From Clostridiales bacterium (GTDB lineage Bacteria > Bacillota > Clostridia > Christensenellales > CAG-138): a stretch of DNA of 64,000 bases. The notes under the pieces are model-generated. The model saw nothing but the letters and a program-made list of their open reading frames with translations. It made no database searches and was not told the origin of the DNA. Location: positions 1 through 64,000 of the forward strand of contig SFNQ01000010.1 of assembly GCA_004554165.1 (NCBI GenBank). Reading direction: 5' to 3'. Made by a program: the position numbers and the translations under genes. Shown one piece after another: positions 44,267 through 52,605 of the stretch (position 1 is its first letter; every line of letters begins with the position of its first letter).

Positions 44267-45151
44267 TTACTCTTCGTAGGCCTGGAATTCCCAAAGCAGA
44301 TAATCGCCTTCCAGCAGATTCATCTCATTGCAGGCAAAGTTGACCATCTTGCCGTTGACGGTATAGCCCCAGTACAGATAGTTGCCCTCTGCATCGTTGC
44401 CGGAAACGTAATCGCCGATGGAGGTGACGAAGCCCGACTGCACGCCGTCGGAGCTGAGACCTTTCTCGACAATGGCTGCAAAGGTCGCTTCGGATGCGTA
44501 CATGTTGTCGGAGGTCAGCGTGACGGTGCCGTTGAAGAGCACGTCGTCTCCGGCGGCGATCTTCACATAAACATCGTAGCCGGTCCAACCGCTGGAGCCG
44601 TCCACCGTGTATTCGGCGGTATCGCTGCCCACTTCATAGGGCGCAACGATGCCGGATGGCAGCGTCTCGGCGACGGCGTTTTCATCATACTTTTGGAACT
44701 CCCAAAGGATATAGTCCCCTTCGAGAAAATGCATCTGGTTGCAGGCAAAGTTGACCATCTTGCCGTTGACGGTATAGCCCCAGTACAGATAGTTACCCTC
44801 TGCATCGTTGCCGGAAACATAATCGCCGATGGAGGTGATGAAGCCGGACTGTACGCCCTCCGAACTGATCCCCTTTTCCGTAATCGCCGCAAAGGTGGCC
44901 TCCGAGACAAACATATTGTCGGAGGTCAGCGTGACGACGCCGTTGAAGAGGACGTCCTCGCCGGAGACGATTTTGAGATTCACGCCGTAGCTTGTCCAGC
45001 CGCTGGAACCGTCCACCACATACTCTGCGGTATCCGAACCAACCTCGAAGGGAACGGCCAGCGCTTCCGGCGTGGATGCGCAGCCCAGGAAACTGCTGAA
45101 CACAGAAAGCAGCATCAGGGCGGAAAGAAGGATTGTCAAGTGTTTTTTCAT
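44267..45151 (-). CDS. Lipoprotein with two near-identical DUF4430-like repeats
   Basis: 294 residues. The signal peptide has lipobox FLGC (Cys24). Two repeats of about 121 residues (34-154 and 171-291) share EVGSDTAEY.VDGSSGW, DNM..SEATFAAI, SIGDYVSGNDAEGNYLYWG and YTVNGKMVNFACN. The YWGYTVNGK segment resembles DUF4430 (transcobalamin-like C-terminal fold), seen in secreted ligand-binding proteins. One Cys per repeat (137, 274). The ligand is unknown. It is downstream of the PHP lipoprotein with a 24-nt gap, so they share a transcript. Confidence 0.8.
   Translation of the reverse strand: MKKHLTILLSALMLLSVFSSFLGCASTPEALAVPFEVGSDTAEYVVDGSSGWTSYGVNLKIVSGEDVLFNGVVTLTSDNMFVSEATFAAITEKGISSEGVQSGFITSIGDYVSGNDAEGNYLYWGYTVNGKMVNFACNQMHFLEGDYILWEFQKYDENAVAETLPSGIVAPYEVGSDTAEYTVDGSSGWTGYDVYVKIAAGDDVLFNGTVTLTSDNMYASEATFAAIVEKGLSSDGVQSGFVTSIGDYVSGNDAEGNYLYWGYTVNGKMVNFACNEMNLLEGDYLLWEFQAYEE
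44270..45052 (-). repeat. Tandem intragenic duplication
   Basis: The two repeats of the lipoprotein lie at about 45052-44690 and 44641-44279, a 411-nt period. They are close to identical at DNA level over long runs, for example the stretches at 44751-44820 and 44337-44406. This implies a recent or gene-conversion-maintained duplication. Confidence 0.85.
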
Positions 45152-45175
45152 TGCTGTCTCTCCTTTTATTATTCA

Positions 45176-46735
45176 TCATCCTCCGATGATGATGGGGTTC
45201 GTAATCGCGTATTGGGAAATGGGGCCCAGCACCTCAATGAGAATCCAGTCATAAGGCTGCCAGTCGCCGCTGATGAGGATCGGTTCCGTGTAAACGGTGG
45301 CCCCGTCCGTGGGGCTGACGGTCCTGACGACTTCGCCGTTGACCACAATGCGGATCTCCCGAATCCCGTCACGATTGAAGATATCGGTGTGAATCGTCAG
45401 TTGGCTGTCCGAGGGAATGAGGGTATCGCCATAGCCTGCTCCGTCGATATCGCACAGGACGATGGGACCGTCGGAGATGAAGCTGTGTCCGTTTTTGAGG
45501 GCCTCCATCACCTTTTCCATGGTGGGTTGACCGTCGATGCGCACATAGGTCGTGGGCTCGCCGCTGTACTGCCCGCCATAGATCCAGTAGTCGTAATACT
45601 GGTCCAGCGTATCGATTTGCTCTCCGAGTATCTTCCTGCCCTCGCCGGTTTTCGCGCTTTGGGTGTCATGATTGTCCGTACCGCCGGTTGCTCCATGGAA
45701 GGAATGCCCGTGACGCATCTGATTGAGCAGTTCATACCAGAGAAGCTTTGCCGAATAGTTCTGGTTCACGGACGTTTCCGTTGTAAAAATGCCGTCGCAG
45801 GGAACAAAGTAGCCGTTCCAGATCTCGATGGTGTCAAACAAATCGAAAAGGGCGTAATCATCCCGTTCCACCCAGTTTGTCATGCCCATGGTCGTAACCG
45901 AATAGGGATGGTTGATCTGGGCGATGCCGCCGATACGGCGGATACAGTCCGCAATATACGCAATATTTTCATGGATGTAATCCAGCTTCTGGGCGGAACT
46001 GCGTTCTGTTTCGGTCAGGTTGAGGTCATAGATCTCCAGCGTTAATCCGCTGCCCAAGGAGTTGAAGTGTCCAAACTCCGTGGTGACCTCAACGCCGTCA
46101 AATCCCTGAAAGTATCTTGGCTCCCCGTCGCCTCCGGTGAGCACGTTGACCTGCGTTGCGCTTGCCCACTCCGGCACGCCCCGCGAGCTGTTGTGATCGG
46201 TGAGAAACCCCCAATACAGACCGGCACTGGCGTTGCTGATCATTGCCGACTCCACGCTGTCTACGCCGTCGGAGTAGTAGGTATGCTGATGGGTATCTCC
46301 GGCGACCCAGCCCTTGGAATAGCTGTCGTAGAGCTGTGTAAGACGAACGTCCTGCTGATAGTGGGTCTTGAGGCTCTCAACCGTAACGTTGCGCACAACG
46401 GTATCAAACTCAGCGCCTTTGCAGAACGTAAGCGTATAGCTGCCGGGCAGAAGCGGCAGATTGTAGCCGCCAAAGGCGTTGGTCGTTGCGCGATAGACCG
46501 CGCCGGATTCGTCCTCCACAAGGATTCCGGCAATCAGCATATTGCTGTTGCTGTCGGTGACCTTCCCTCGCACAATGCCCGCTGCAGCCTGGCTTTGCGG
46601 TTCCGCCGCTGCCTCTGCAGAAGCAGGCAGATCGGTTTCCTTTTGCGCACAGCCAAAAAGAAAACAGAGCAAAAGCAACAGGGCGCATAGGGCAATGAGA
46701 GAAGGCTTGATGGCTCGACTGGTTCTCATCGGCAA
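45176..46735 (-). CDS. PHP-domain (CehA/McbA-like) metallohydrolase lipoprotein
   Basis: 519 residues. Lipobox LFGC (Cys29), then a carboxypeptidase-regulatory-like beta domain (VRGKVTDSNSNML ... FGGYNLPLLPGSYTL). The PHP phosphoesterase domain follows: AGDTHQHTYYSDG, FLTDHNSS, INHPYS, GGTDNHD. Secreted CehA/McbA-type enzymes hydrolyse esters or phosphoesters, and the substrate here is unknown. The TTG at 46735 has AAGGAG 7 nt upstream; the ATG at 46729 is the alternative. It is anchored outside the membrane beside the ABC lipoprotein, so it may process extracellular substrate. Confidence 0.85.
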   Translation of the reverse strand: MPMRTSRAIKPSLIALCALLLLLCFLFGCAQKETDLPASAEAAAEPQSQAAAGIVRGKVTDSNSNMLIAGILVEDESGAVYRATTNAFGGYNLPLLPGSYTLTFCKGAEFDTVVRNVTVESLKTHYQQDVRLTQLYDSYSKGWVAGDTHQHTYYSDGVDSVESAMISNASAGLYWGFLTDHNSSRGVPEWASATQVNVLTGGDGEPRYFQGFDGVEVTTEFGHFNSLGSGLTLEIYDLNLTETERSSAQKLDYIHENIAYIADCIRRIGGIAQINHPYSVTTMGMTNWVERDDYALFDLFDTIEIWNGYFVPCDGIFTTETSVNQNYSAKLLWYELLNQMRHGHSFHGATGGTDNHDTQSAKTGEGRKILGEQIDTLDQYYDYWIYGGQYSGEPTTYVRIDGQPTMEKVMEALKNGHSFISDGPIVLCDIDGAGYGDTLIPSDSQLTIHTDIFNRDGIREIRIVVNGEVVRTVSPTDGATVYTEPILISGDWQPYDWILIEVLGPISQYAITNPIIIGG

Positions 46736-46931
46736 ACGGATTCTCCTTTTTTGAATTAAAATCGTAATGTTTCTGCCGCGGCGGAAAGCCGTCCCGCCGA
46801 AGCGTCGTTCCGTAAAAAAGAAAACGTCGGCGCTGCCCGCAAAATTCCGGCGGCTGCGCTCATGGTCAGGGCGTCCATACGCCCGTTTCTGCCCTCTTTG
46901 CGACTTTGTTCTACGGGGGTCATGGACAAGC

Positions 46932-46960
46932 TTGACGGTTACAATTTAATTATGTATTAT
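46932..46960 (+). promoter_or_regulatory. Sigma-A promoter of the AraC-type regulator
   Basis: TTGACG (46932-46937), a 17-nt spacer and TATTAT (46955-46960) in the 262-nt divergent region shared with the PHP operon. Confidence 0.75.
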
Positions 46961-46997
46961 CTTTTGAGGGTGTTCAACGCAGAAAGGGGAACAAACT

Positions 46998-47885
46998 GTG
47001 CAATTTGATTCAAAATTGGGTGTGTTTGATACCTTATCCCTAACCAGGGAGCATCCCTTCTCACCGGAAGGCATGCTGTTTACCTATTTCCCTTCCGAGG
47101 ATCCCGAAACACTACACTACCATGACTTTCTGGAGATCGGTTACTGCGAGACGGGAACGGGGCTGTTCTATATTGACGGCGGCGTTATCCCCTTCAGCGG
47201 CCGCTGCTGTTCAATCATCTACGGCGGGCAGGTACACATCGCCCAAAGCATCAACGCGGAGAAGAGCCTGTGGCACTTTCTCTACATCGATCTGCCCAAG
47301 CTCTTTGAGGACGACAAGCTGCTCCTGCTGGAGGCCTCCCACGCCCTGCATCCGCAGATCTATGATTTTCCGTCGCTGATCCCCTACGAGACCGATGGGG
47401 AGCTGTACAGGCTTTGCGAATTGATTATGACGGAAGCGGCCCAATGTAAGGAAGGATTCTTACAGGCCATTCGGGCGCTGACGATGGCGATGCTGATTCG
47501 CCACAGCCGCCACATGACGCCCGCCGCAAGACCGAGAAGCGACGATGTTTCGCTGCTCAAACGGCTTGGAGAGGTATTGCGCTTTATCAATCTTCAATAT
47601 ATGAACGAACTGTCCGTCAACGATCTGACCGCCGTGGCCCATACCAGCAAGTCCGCTCTGCAGCGAGACATGCTCGCCTTTACGGGTATGGCGCCGATGC
47701 AGTATGTACACCACATTCGCCTTAACCACGCAGCGGCGATGCTGCTGGATGGAAATATGGCCGTTTCGGATATTGCCTATGGCGTGGGCTACAATACGCT
47801 TTCCAGCTTTAACCGCCAGTTTCTGGCCAAGTTTAAAATGTCGCCCTCCCAATGGCGTGCCGGTCACATGAAAGGCAGCAGATAA
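46998..47885 (+). CDS. AraC family transcriptional regulator
   Basis: 295 residues. A cupin-like N-terminal sensor (HYHDFLEIGYCETGTGLFYIDG; H..E pattern near residue 43). Two C-terminal helix-turn-helix motifs follow: VNDLTAVAHTSKSALQRDM and VSDIAYGVGYNTLSSFNRQFLAKFKMSP. The GTG start has AGGGGAAC upstream. It is divergent from the PHP/DUF4430/ABC island and is its most likely regulator. Confidence 0.92.
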   Translation: MQFDSKLGVFDTLSLTREHPFSPEGMLFTYFPSEDPETLHYHDFLEIGYCETGTGLFYIDGGVIPFSGRCCSIIYGGQVHIAQSINAEKSLWHFLYIDLPKLFEDDKLLLLEASHALHPQIYDFPSLIPYETDGELYRLCELIMTEAAQCKEGFLQAIRALTMAMLIRHSRHMTPAARPRSDDVSLLKRLGEVLRFINLQYMNELSVNDLTAVAHTSKSALQRDMLAFTGMAPMQYVHHIRLNHAAAMLLDGNMAVSDIAYGVGYNTLSSFNRQFLAKFKMSPSQWRAGHMKGSR

Positions 47886-48564
47886 ACGTCCATGACCTGT
47901 CGGGGTGTGCATCCCCGTGGTGGGCAATCCGGAGATGCAGCCGGTGAACCCCCGCATGGTGGATCCGTTGATCTGCAAGCCCCAGAGGACGGAATCCTTC
48001 GGGTACAGGAATCGTGTGCCCTGCACCCAGTACCTTTCGCCATCAAACACTGTCAAGATTCTGACCCTGCTCAAATCGGCGTTCAATCATCGCATCCTGC
48101 CAGCCGGAAGCAGATGGTGGAGCGCGGACGGTTCTATTTGCGGGATGCTCTGGATACGCCATGTTTCGGAGCATAGCGCGTGAGGGATTGCCTGTACTTC
48201 ATGCTTTGTGTTACAGTTGCCACGAGGGATTTGCACTTCCTTTCGGTCTTTGTTTTTTGGCAAACCTAATGCGATATTTGCTTGTGTTAATGCGCACTCA
48301 TATCGAATCACAAAACATAAGATATGTTTCCAATATGTAATACAGCATGAGACTCAACCGCTTCATGCTGCCACAAGCTATATTATCGCTCGTCATCACG
48401 TTCCTTTACTTTGGGCTTACTGAAATTGTAGTAAAAATGTAGTAAATGGCTTTTTCCCTTCGGCTTCCAGAGCATTTCGTGAAGCATGACTCACCTCCTT
48501 CCGCACACAAATTGTAGTAAATTCCGCAATTTTGTAGTAAAGAAATTGCTTTTGCGAGCATAGC
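47886..48564. other. Decayed element next to tRNA-Arg
   Basis: No intact gene. On the minus strand, broken frames (48311-48087 with RYECALTQANIALGLPKNKDRKEV, and 48086-47895 with VRILTVFDGERYWVQG) read like protein remnants of unrecognised origin, with stops between them. GC content falls sharply from about 48190. Four direct copies of TGTAGTAA occur at 48427, 48438, 48513 and 48533. Position and repeats suggest an old integration at the tRNA gene. Confidence 0.4.
48427..48540 (+). repeat. Four direct TGTAGTAA repeats
   Basis: TGTAGTAA at 48427-48434, 48438-48445, 48513-48520 and 48533-48540 forms two close pairs. Direct octamer pairs beside a tRNA gene resemble integrase arm-type sites, but no intact integrase is present. 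Confidence 0.7.
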
Positions 48565-48595
48565 AAAACCCCCGAAAACGTCCTGTTTACGGGGG
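48565..48595 (-). terminator. Intrinsic terminator of tRNA-Arg
   Basis: CCCCCG / CGGGGG arms (48595-48590 and 48574-48569 on the minus strand) are followed by TTTTGC. It starts 7 nt past the tRNA 3' end. Confidence 0.85.
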
Positions 48596-48601
48596 TTTTT
48601 G

Positions 48602-48678
48602 TGGCGTGCCTGACACGATTCGAACGTGCGACCTACAGAGTCGGAGTCTGTCACTCTATCCAGCTGAGCTACAGGCAC
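48602..48678 (-). tRNA. tRNA-Arg (anticodon CCG)
   Basis: The minus-strand acceptor is GTGCCTG / CAGGCAC. The D-arm contains AGCTCAGCTGGATAGAGT. The anticodon loop CTCCGAC sits in an ACAGA / TCTGT stem, the T-loop is CGTTCGAATCG, and CCA is encoded. Two degenerate copies lie directly upstream. Confidence 0.95.
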
Positions 48679-48692
48679 ATATTCAGTTTTTA

Positions 48693-48749
48693 TACCCATA
48701 GGCCTTTGGAGTCGGAGTCCAACGCTCTATCCAGCTGAGCTATGGGTAC
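48693..48749 (-). pseudogene. T-armless tRNA-Arg(CCG) relic
   Basis: On the minus strand, TACCCATA and TATGGGTA close a perfect acceptor-like stem. They enclose an intact D-arm (AGCTCAGCTGGATAGAGC) and an anticodon arm (TTGGA-CTCCGAC-TCCAA). The variable loop, T-arm, discriminator and CCA are missing. It is a 57-nt minimal tRNA-like unit derived from a tRNA-Arg. Confidence 0.75.
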
Positions 48750-48768
48750 ATATTCGGTTTTCTGGGGG

Positions 48769-48820
48769 ATCAGCCTTTGGAGTCGGAGCCCAACGCGCTG
48801 TCCCTCCTGAACTGCGGGCA
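48769..48820 (-). pseudogene. Second degenerate tRNA-Arg(CCG) copy
   Basis: The minus strand keeps an anticodon arm (TTGGG-CTCCGAC-TCCAA) and a decayed D-arm (AGTTCAGGAGGGACAGCGC). The spacer to the first relic repeats the CATATTC.GTTTT sequence found between that relic and the intact tRNA, so the unit was tandemly duplicated. Confidence 0.65.
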
Positions 48821-48876
48821 AGGAAACGGCTGAAAAGCACGATTTTCCACAGCCTGTATTTCGGAACCGTTTTCTA

Positions 48877-50229
48877 TTATAACACAGATTCAGCGGGAGG
48901 GCAATAGCGGATCACATCAATCGCTTCCGCGATGCTCGATACCGGCACAAGGGTCATCCCATCGATGGGTGCCTGACGCGCCGCTTTTGGCAGAAGTACG
49001 CGGCGATAGCCCAGACGCGCGCACTCGCGCAGGCGCGTTTCCATCTGCGCGACGGAGCGAAGCTCCCCCGTTAACCCAAGCTCACCCAGCGAGGCGGTGT
49101 CTTTGGGCAGGGGCTGACCGTTCAACGCCGAGGCGATGCAAAGCGCCACGGCCAAATCTGCGCCGCGCTCCTCCAGACGGAGATTGCCGACCACGTTGAC
49201 ATAGACATCCTTATCCGACAGCTTGAGCTGCGCCTTCTGCTCCAGAACAGCAAGAAGCAGGCCCAGCCGGCCGCTGTCTACGCCGGCGCTGGTGCGTCTG
49301 GGGCTGCCAAAGGCCGTGGGGTTCAGCAGCGCCTGCACCTCCGCCAGCATGGGGCGCGAGCCCTCGATGGCGCAGGTGACGGCGCAGCCCGCCGCCCGCT
49401 CGCCCGAGAGGAAGAGGCGGGAGGGGTCCAAAACCTGCCGCATGCCGGTATCGCACATTTCAAATACGCCGATTTCGTTTGTGGAGCCAAAGCGGTTTTT
49501 TACGGCGCGCAGCAAGCGCAGGCCGGCATGCCTGTCGCCCTCAAAATACAGCACCGTGTCTACAATATGTTCGAGAATGCGAGGTCCGGCGATGGCGCCG
49601 TCCTTTGTCACATGCCCGACGATGAGCACAACCGTCCCGCTTTCTTTGGCAAAGCGCGTCAGCTCCGCGGTGGCCAGCCGTACCTGCCCAACGCTGCCGG
49701 GCGCGCTCTGCGCCTCGTCGGAAAACATGGTTTGGATGGAATCGACGATGAGTACGTCGCACTTGCTCTTTCGCGCGCCATCAAGCACTCGCTCCAGCGA
49801 GGTTTCGCACAGCAGCAGCATATCCCCCTGCACATGGAGCCGCTCTGCGCGCAGCTTGAGCTGGGCGGCGCTCTCCTCTCCGGAAACGTACAGCACGGTA
49901 CTGCGCTGGGACAGGGCGTCCGCGGCCTGCATGAGCAGCGTGGATTTTCCAATGCCGGGATCGCCGCCAAGCAGCGCCACCATGCCGGGGAGCAGACCGC
50001 CGCCGGCAACCCGGTCCAGCTCGGACAGGCCGGTGGAGATGCGGGCGGACTGCATAACGGAAACATCCGACAGCCGCTGCACCACGCCGCCCTGCGCGGC
50101 GGGACGCACCCTGACCTGCTGCTCCTCAATCATCGTATTCCAACTGTTGCAGGCGGGGCATTTTCCCATCCACTTCGGGCTTTCGTAGCCACATTCGCCG
50201 CAGATAAAAACCGTCTTTTCCTTTGCCAT
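48877..50229 (-). CDS. radA: DNA repair protein RadA
   Basis: A 450-residue RadA/Sms recombination helicase. The N-terminal zinc finger is CGECGYESPKWMGKCPAC. Walker A is GGDPGIGKST. The KNRFGSTNEIG motif unique to RadA is present, and a Lon-like C-terminal domain follows. It drives branch migration in homologous recombination. The start at 50229 (MAKEK) matches the family. No strong ribosome site is visible, and an alternative start lies 15 nt upstream. Confidence 0.95.
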   Translation of the reverse strand: MAKEKTVFICGECGYESPKWMGKCPACNSWNTMIEEQQVRVRPAAQGGVVQRLSDVSVMQSARISTGLSELDRVAGGGLLPGMVALLGGDPGIGKSTLLMQAADALSQRSTVLYVSGEESAAQLKLRAERLHVQGDMLLLCETSLERVLDGARKSKCDVLIVDSIQTMFSDEAQSAPGSVGQVRLATAELTRFAKESGTVVLIVGHVTKDGAIAGPRILEHIVDTVLYFEGDRHAGLRLLRAVKNRFGSTNEIGVFEMCDTGMRQVLDPSRLFLSGERAAGCAVTCAIEGSRPMLAEVQALLNPTAFGSPRRTSAGVDSGRLGLLLAVLEQKAQLKLSDKDVYVNVVGNLRLEERGADLAVALCIASALNGQPLPKDTASLGELGLTGELRSVAQMETRLRECARLGYRRVLLPKAARQAPIDGMTLVPVSSIAEAIDVIRYCPPAESVL

Positions 50230-50440
50230 GCTTACAGTGTACATCAGAGGAGGATACCGGGTCAATGCTTTGTGGCGGGCGGCCCCGGGTTCCGCTGCGC
50301 GGAACGGGTGCGGCGGGCGGGGCCCGGTCAGCCCGCGGGGAAGCGCTCTGGTCCGGTCAGCCCCCGCACCGCCCGCCGCACCGGCGCGGTCTGCGGCCGC
50401 GCACCGGGGCCGCCCTTCCCGCAAGCAGCCCGCGCTTTTT
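50230..50440. other. Divergent intergenic region, radA / dnaX
   Basis: A GC-rich 211-nt stretch without a supported gene. Long frames that cross it are artefacts of GC content. The right end leads into the dnaX promoter. Confidence 0.5.
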
Positions 50441-50470
50441 TTGACAGAGCGGCCTGTGGTATACTATAAT
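50441..50470 (+). promoter_or_regulatory. Sigma-A promoter of dnaX-ybaB-recR
   Basis: A perfect TTGACA (50441-50446) and TATAAT (50465-50470) with an 18-nt spacer, 28 nt before the dnaX ATG. Confidence 0.85.
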
Positions 50471-50498
50471 AAAATGATTTCATGGGGAGGTGTGCGCC

Positions 50499-52193
50499 AT
50501 GGCATACCGCGCGCTGTACCGCGCCTACCGGCCGCGGAGGTTTTCCGAGGTCATCGGGCAGGGGCATATTACAACGATTCTGCAAAACCAGATCGGTACG
50601 GGGCATACCGCGCATGCCTATCTGTTCTGCGGTACGCGCGGCACCGGCAAGACCAGCACGGCGAAGATTCTGGCGCGCGCTGTCAACTGCCTTTCCCCGG
50701 AGCAGGGAGAGCCCTGCGGCAAGTGCGAAGCCTGCCGCCGGTCCCTGAGCGAGGCCTGCCCGGACATTACGGAAATTGACGCGGCCAGCAACAACGGCGT
50801 GGACGACATCCGCGCGTTGATCGAGCGGGCGCACTATGCGCCGCTGGAACTGACGCACCGCGTATTCATCGTGGACGAAGCGCACATGCTGTCCAACTCC
50901 GCCTTCAACGCGCTCCTGAAAACGCTGGAGGAGCCGCCCGCCCACGTTATGTTCATTCTCGCCACCACCGAGCCGCAAAAGCTCCCCGCCACGATCATCT
51001 CCCGCTGCCAGCGCTTTGATTTTCACCGCCTGTCGGTGGCGGATATTGAGAAAAATCTGCGGAGCGTTCTGGAGCGCGCGGGCGCATCCATCGATGCGGA
51101 GGGCCTGTCGCTGATCGCACGAACGGCGGACGGCGGCATGCGGGATGCGCTGTCGCTGGCCGATCAGTGCCTCTCCTTTTGCGGAGAGCGCGTAACGGCC
51201 AGGGACGTGTACGACGTGCTCGGCAGTATGGAGCAGGGATTTCTTTTTGAAATCGCCGGAGCGCTCCTGGCCTCGGACGCGGGGAAGGCGCTGCACATGC
51301 TGGATGGCGTGGTGCGGGGCGGGCGCGATCTGTCGGTATTCTGTCAGGATCTTGCCGCGCATTTTCGCGCGCTGCTGCTGGGCAAGACCTGTGGCGCCTG
51401 CGAGGATCTGCTGGATTGCACAGCGGAAATGATGGAACGCTATTTGCAGCAGGCGGAGCCGGTTTCCGAAGCGCGCCTGCTGCTTTCGATGGAGCAGCTG
51501 CTGCGCGCGCAGAGCGAACTGCGCTATCTGACCTCGCCGCGTACCCTTCTGGAGAGCACAATGGTGCGTATTTGCCGCCCGGAGACGACGCTTTCCCTTG
51601 AGAGCATCGAGGCCCGGCTGGACAGACTGGAGCGGGAGGGCATACCGGCAGCGCGCCCTGCGGCTCCGGCTCCGGCGTCTCCGCCTGCGGAGCCCGCTGA
51701 TGCGTTTGAAATTCCCCTGCCCGAACCGCCGCCCGAGACGGATGATATCCCGCCCTTTGACACCGGGGAGGCCCGGCGGCCCATGCCTGTGCCTGTGCCG
51801 GACCCTGCGGCGAGCGCTGCGACCCCTGCTGTGGCAACTCCTGCCGCGCCTGCGGCCATGGCAATGCCGGAGGAGACCGGCGCGGATGCGCTCTGGAGCG
51901 CGGCGCTGGTGGAGCTTGCCGGGCAGAACATCCTGACGCACGCGCTGGCCAAGGCGGGCGTTGCGCAGCGCATGGAGGGGAACACGCTTGTGGTGGGCTT
52001 TGACGAGGGGCATGCAACGCAGCTGCGCAGCGTGGGCACCGAGGCGAATATCAAAAGGATGAACGCCATTTTGGACGCGCTGCGTCCCGGGACCAGCATT
52101 TCCTATATAAAAATAAAGCCGGAGCCGGTGTCGCCGGAGACGGAGGAGAGGCTCCAGAAAATTTTCGGTGATAAACTCACCATAGAAGACTAA
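50499..52193 (+). CDS. dnaX: DNA polymerase III subunits gamma and tau
   Basis: 564 residues. MAYRALYRAYRP is the standard DnaX N-terminus. Walker A is CGTRGTGKTSTAK near residues 44-56. The zinc module is CGKCEACR...SEAC, and the Walker B/DEAH-like segment is VDEAHMLS. A Pro/Ala-rich linker (about 385-460) leads to a tau-like C-terminal domain. It is the clamp-loader ATPase of the replisome. GGGGAGGTG lies just upstream of ATG 50499. I saw no obvious gamma frameshift signal. Confidence 0.96.
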   Translation: MAYRALYRAYRPRRFSEVIGQGHITTILQNQIGTGHTAHAYLFCGTRGTGKTSTAKILARAVNCLSPEQGEPCGKCEACRRSLSEACPDITEIDAASNNGVDDIRALIERAHYAPLELTHRVFIVDEAHMLSNSAFNALLKTLEEPPAHVMFILATTEPQKLPATIISRCQRFDFHRLSVADIEKNLRSVLERAGASIDAEGLSLIARTADGGMRDALSLADQCLSFCGERVTARDVYDVLGSMEQGFLFEIAGALLASDAGKALHMLDGVVRGGRDLSVFCQDLAAHFRALLLGKTCGACEDLLDCTAEMMERYLQQAEPVSEARLLLSMEQLLRAQSELRYLTSPRTLLESTMVRICRPETTLSLESIEARLDRLEREGIPAARPAAPAPASPPAEPADAFEIPLPEPPPETDDIPPFDTGEARRPMPVPVPDPAASAATPAVATPAAPAAMAMPEETGADALWSAALVELAGQNILTHALAKAGVAQRMEGNTLVVGFDEGHATQLRSVGTEANIKRMNAILDALRPGTSISYIKIKPEPVSPETEERLQKIFGDKLTIED

Positions 52194-52218
52194 GCTATAC
52201 ACGAGGAGGTACAAACCT

Positions 52219-52554
52219 ATGGCAAGAGGCGGATTTCCCAACATGGGCGGCGCGAACATGCAGCAGTTGATGCGGCAGGCGCAGAAGATGCAGCAGGATA
52301 TGCAGCGGACGCAGGAGGAGCTGCAAAGCCGCGAATTTACGGCCACCGCAGGCGGCGGCATGGTCACCGCCGTGGTTACGGGCGCCAGGGAGCTCAAGAC
52401 CCTCAGCATTTCGCCGGAGTGCGTGGACCCCGACGATGTGGAAATGCTTCAGGATCTCGTTACGGCGGCGGTCAACGAGGCGCTGCGCAGCGCGGCGGAA
52501 ACCACAGAGCGCGAAATGAGCCGGATCACCGGCGGCATGGGGCTCGGATTTTGA
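52219..52554 (+). CDS. YbaB/EbfC family nucleoid-associated protein
   Basis: 111 residues. A Gly/Met/Gln-rich N-terminal helix (MRQAQKMQQDM) is followed by the YbaB core (FTATAGGGMVTAVVTGARELKTLSI, DLVTAAVNEAL). It forms DNA-binding dimers. GAGGAGG lies at 52203-52209. The conserved dnaX-ybaB-recR order supports the call. Confidence 0.95.
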   Translation: MARGGFPNMGGANMQQLMRQAQKMQQDMQRTQEELQSREFTATAGGGMVTAVVTGARELKTLSISPECVDPDDVEMLQDLVTAAVNEALRSAAETTEREMSRITGGMGLGF

Positions 52555-52605
52555 CCCTTTTGCGCCGGCTGCGGCCGGAAGAATTGAAACGAGCGAAGGA
52601 TACCT

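Noticed and set aside
48427..48540. A CRISPR array from the repeated octamers
   Set aside because: Only four 8-nt copies with unequal spacing (11, 75 and 20 nt) and no cas genes.
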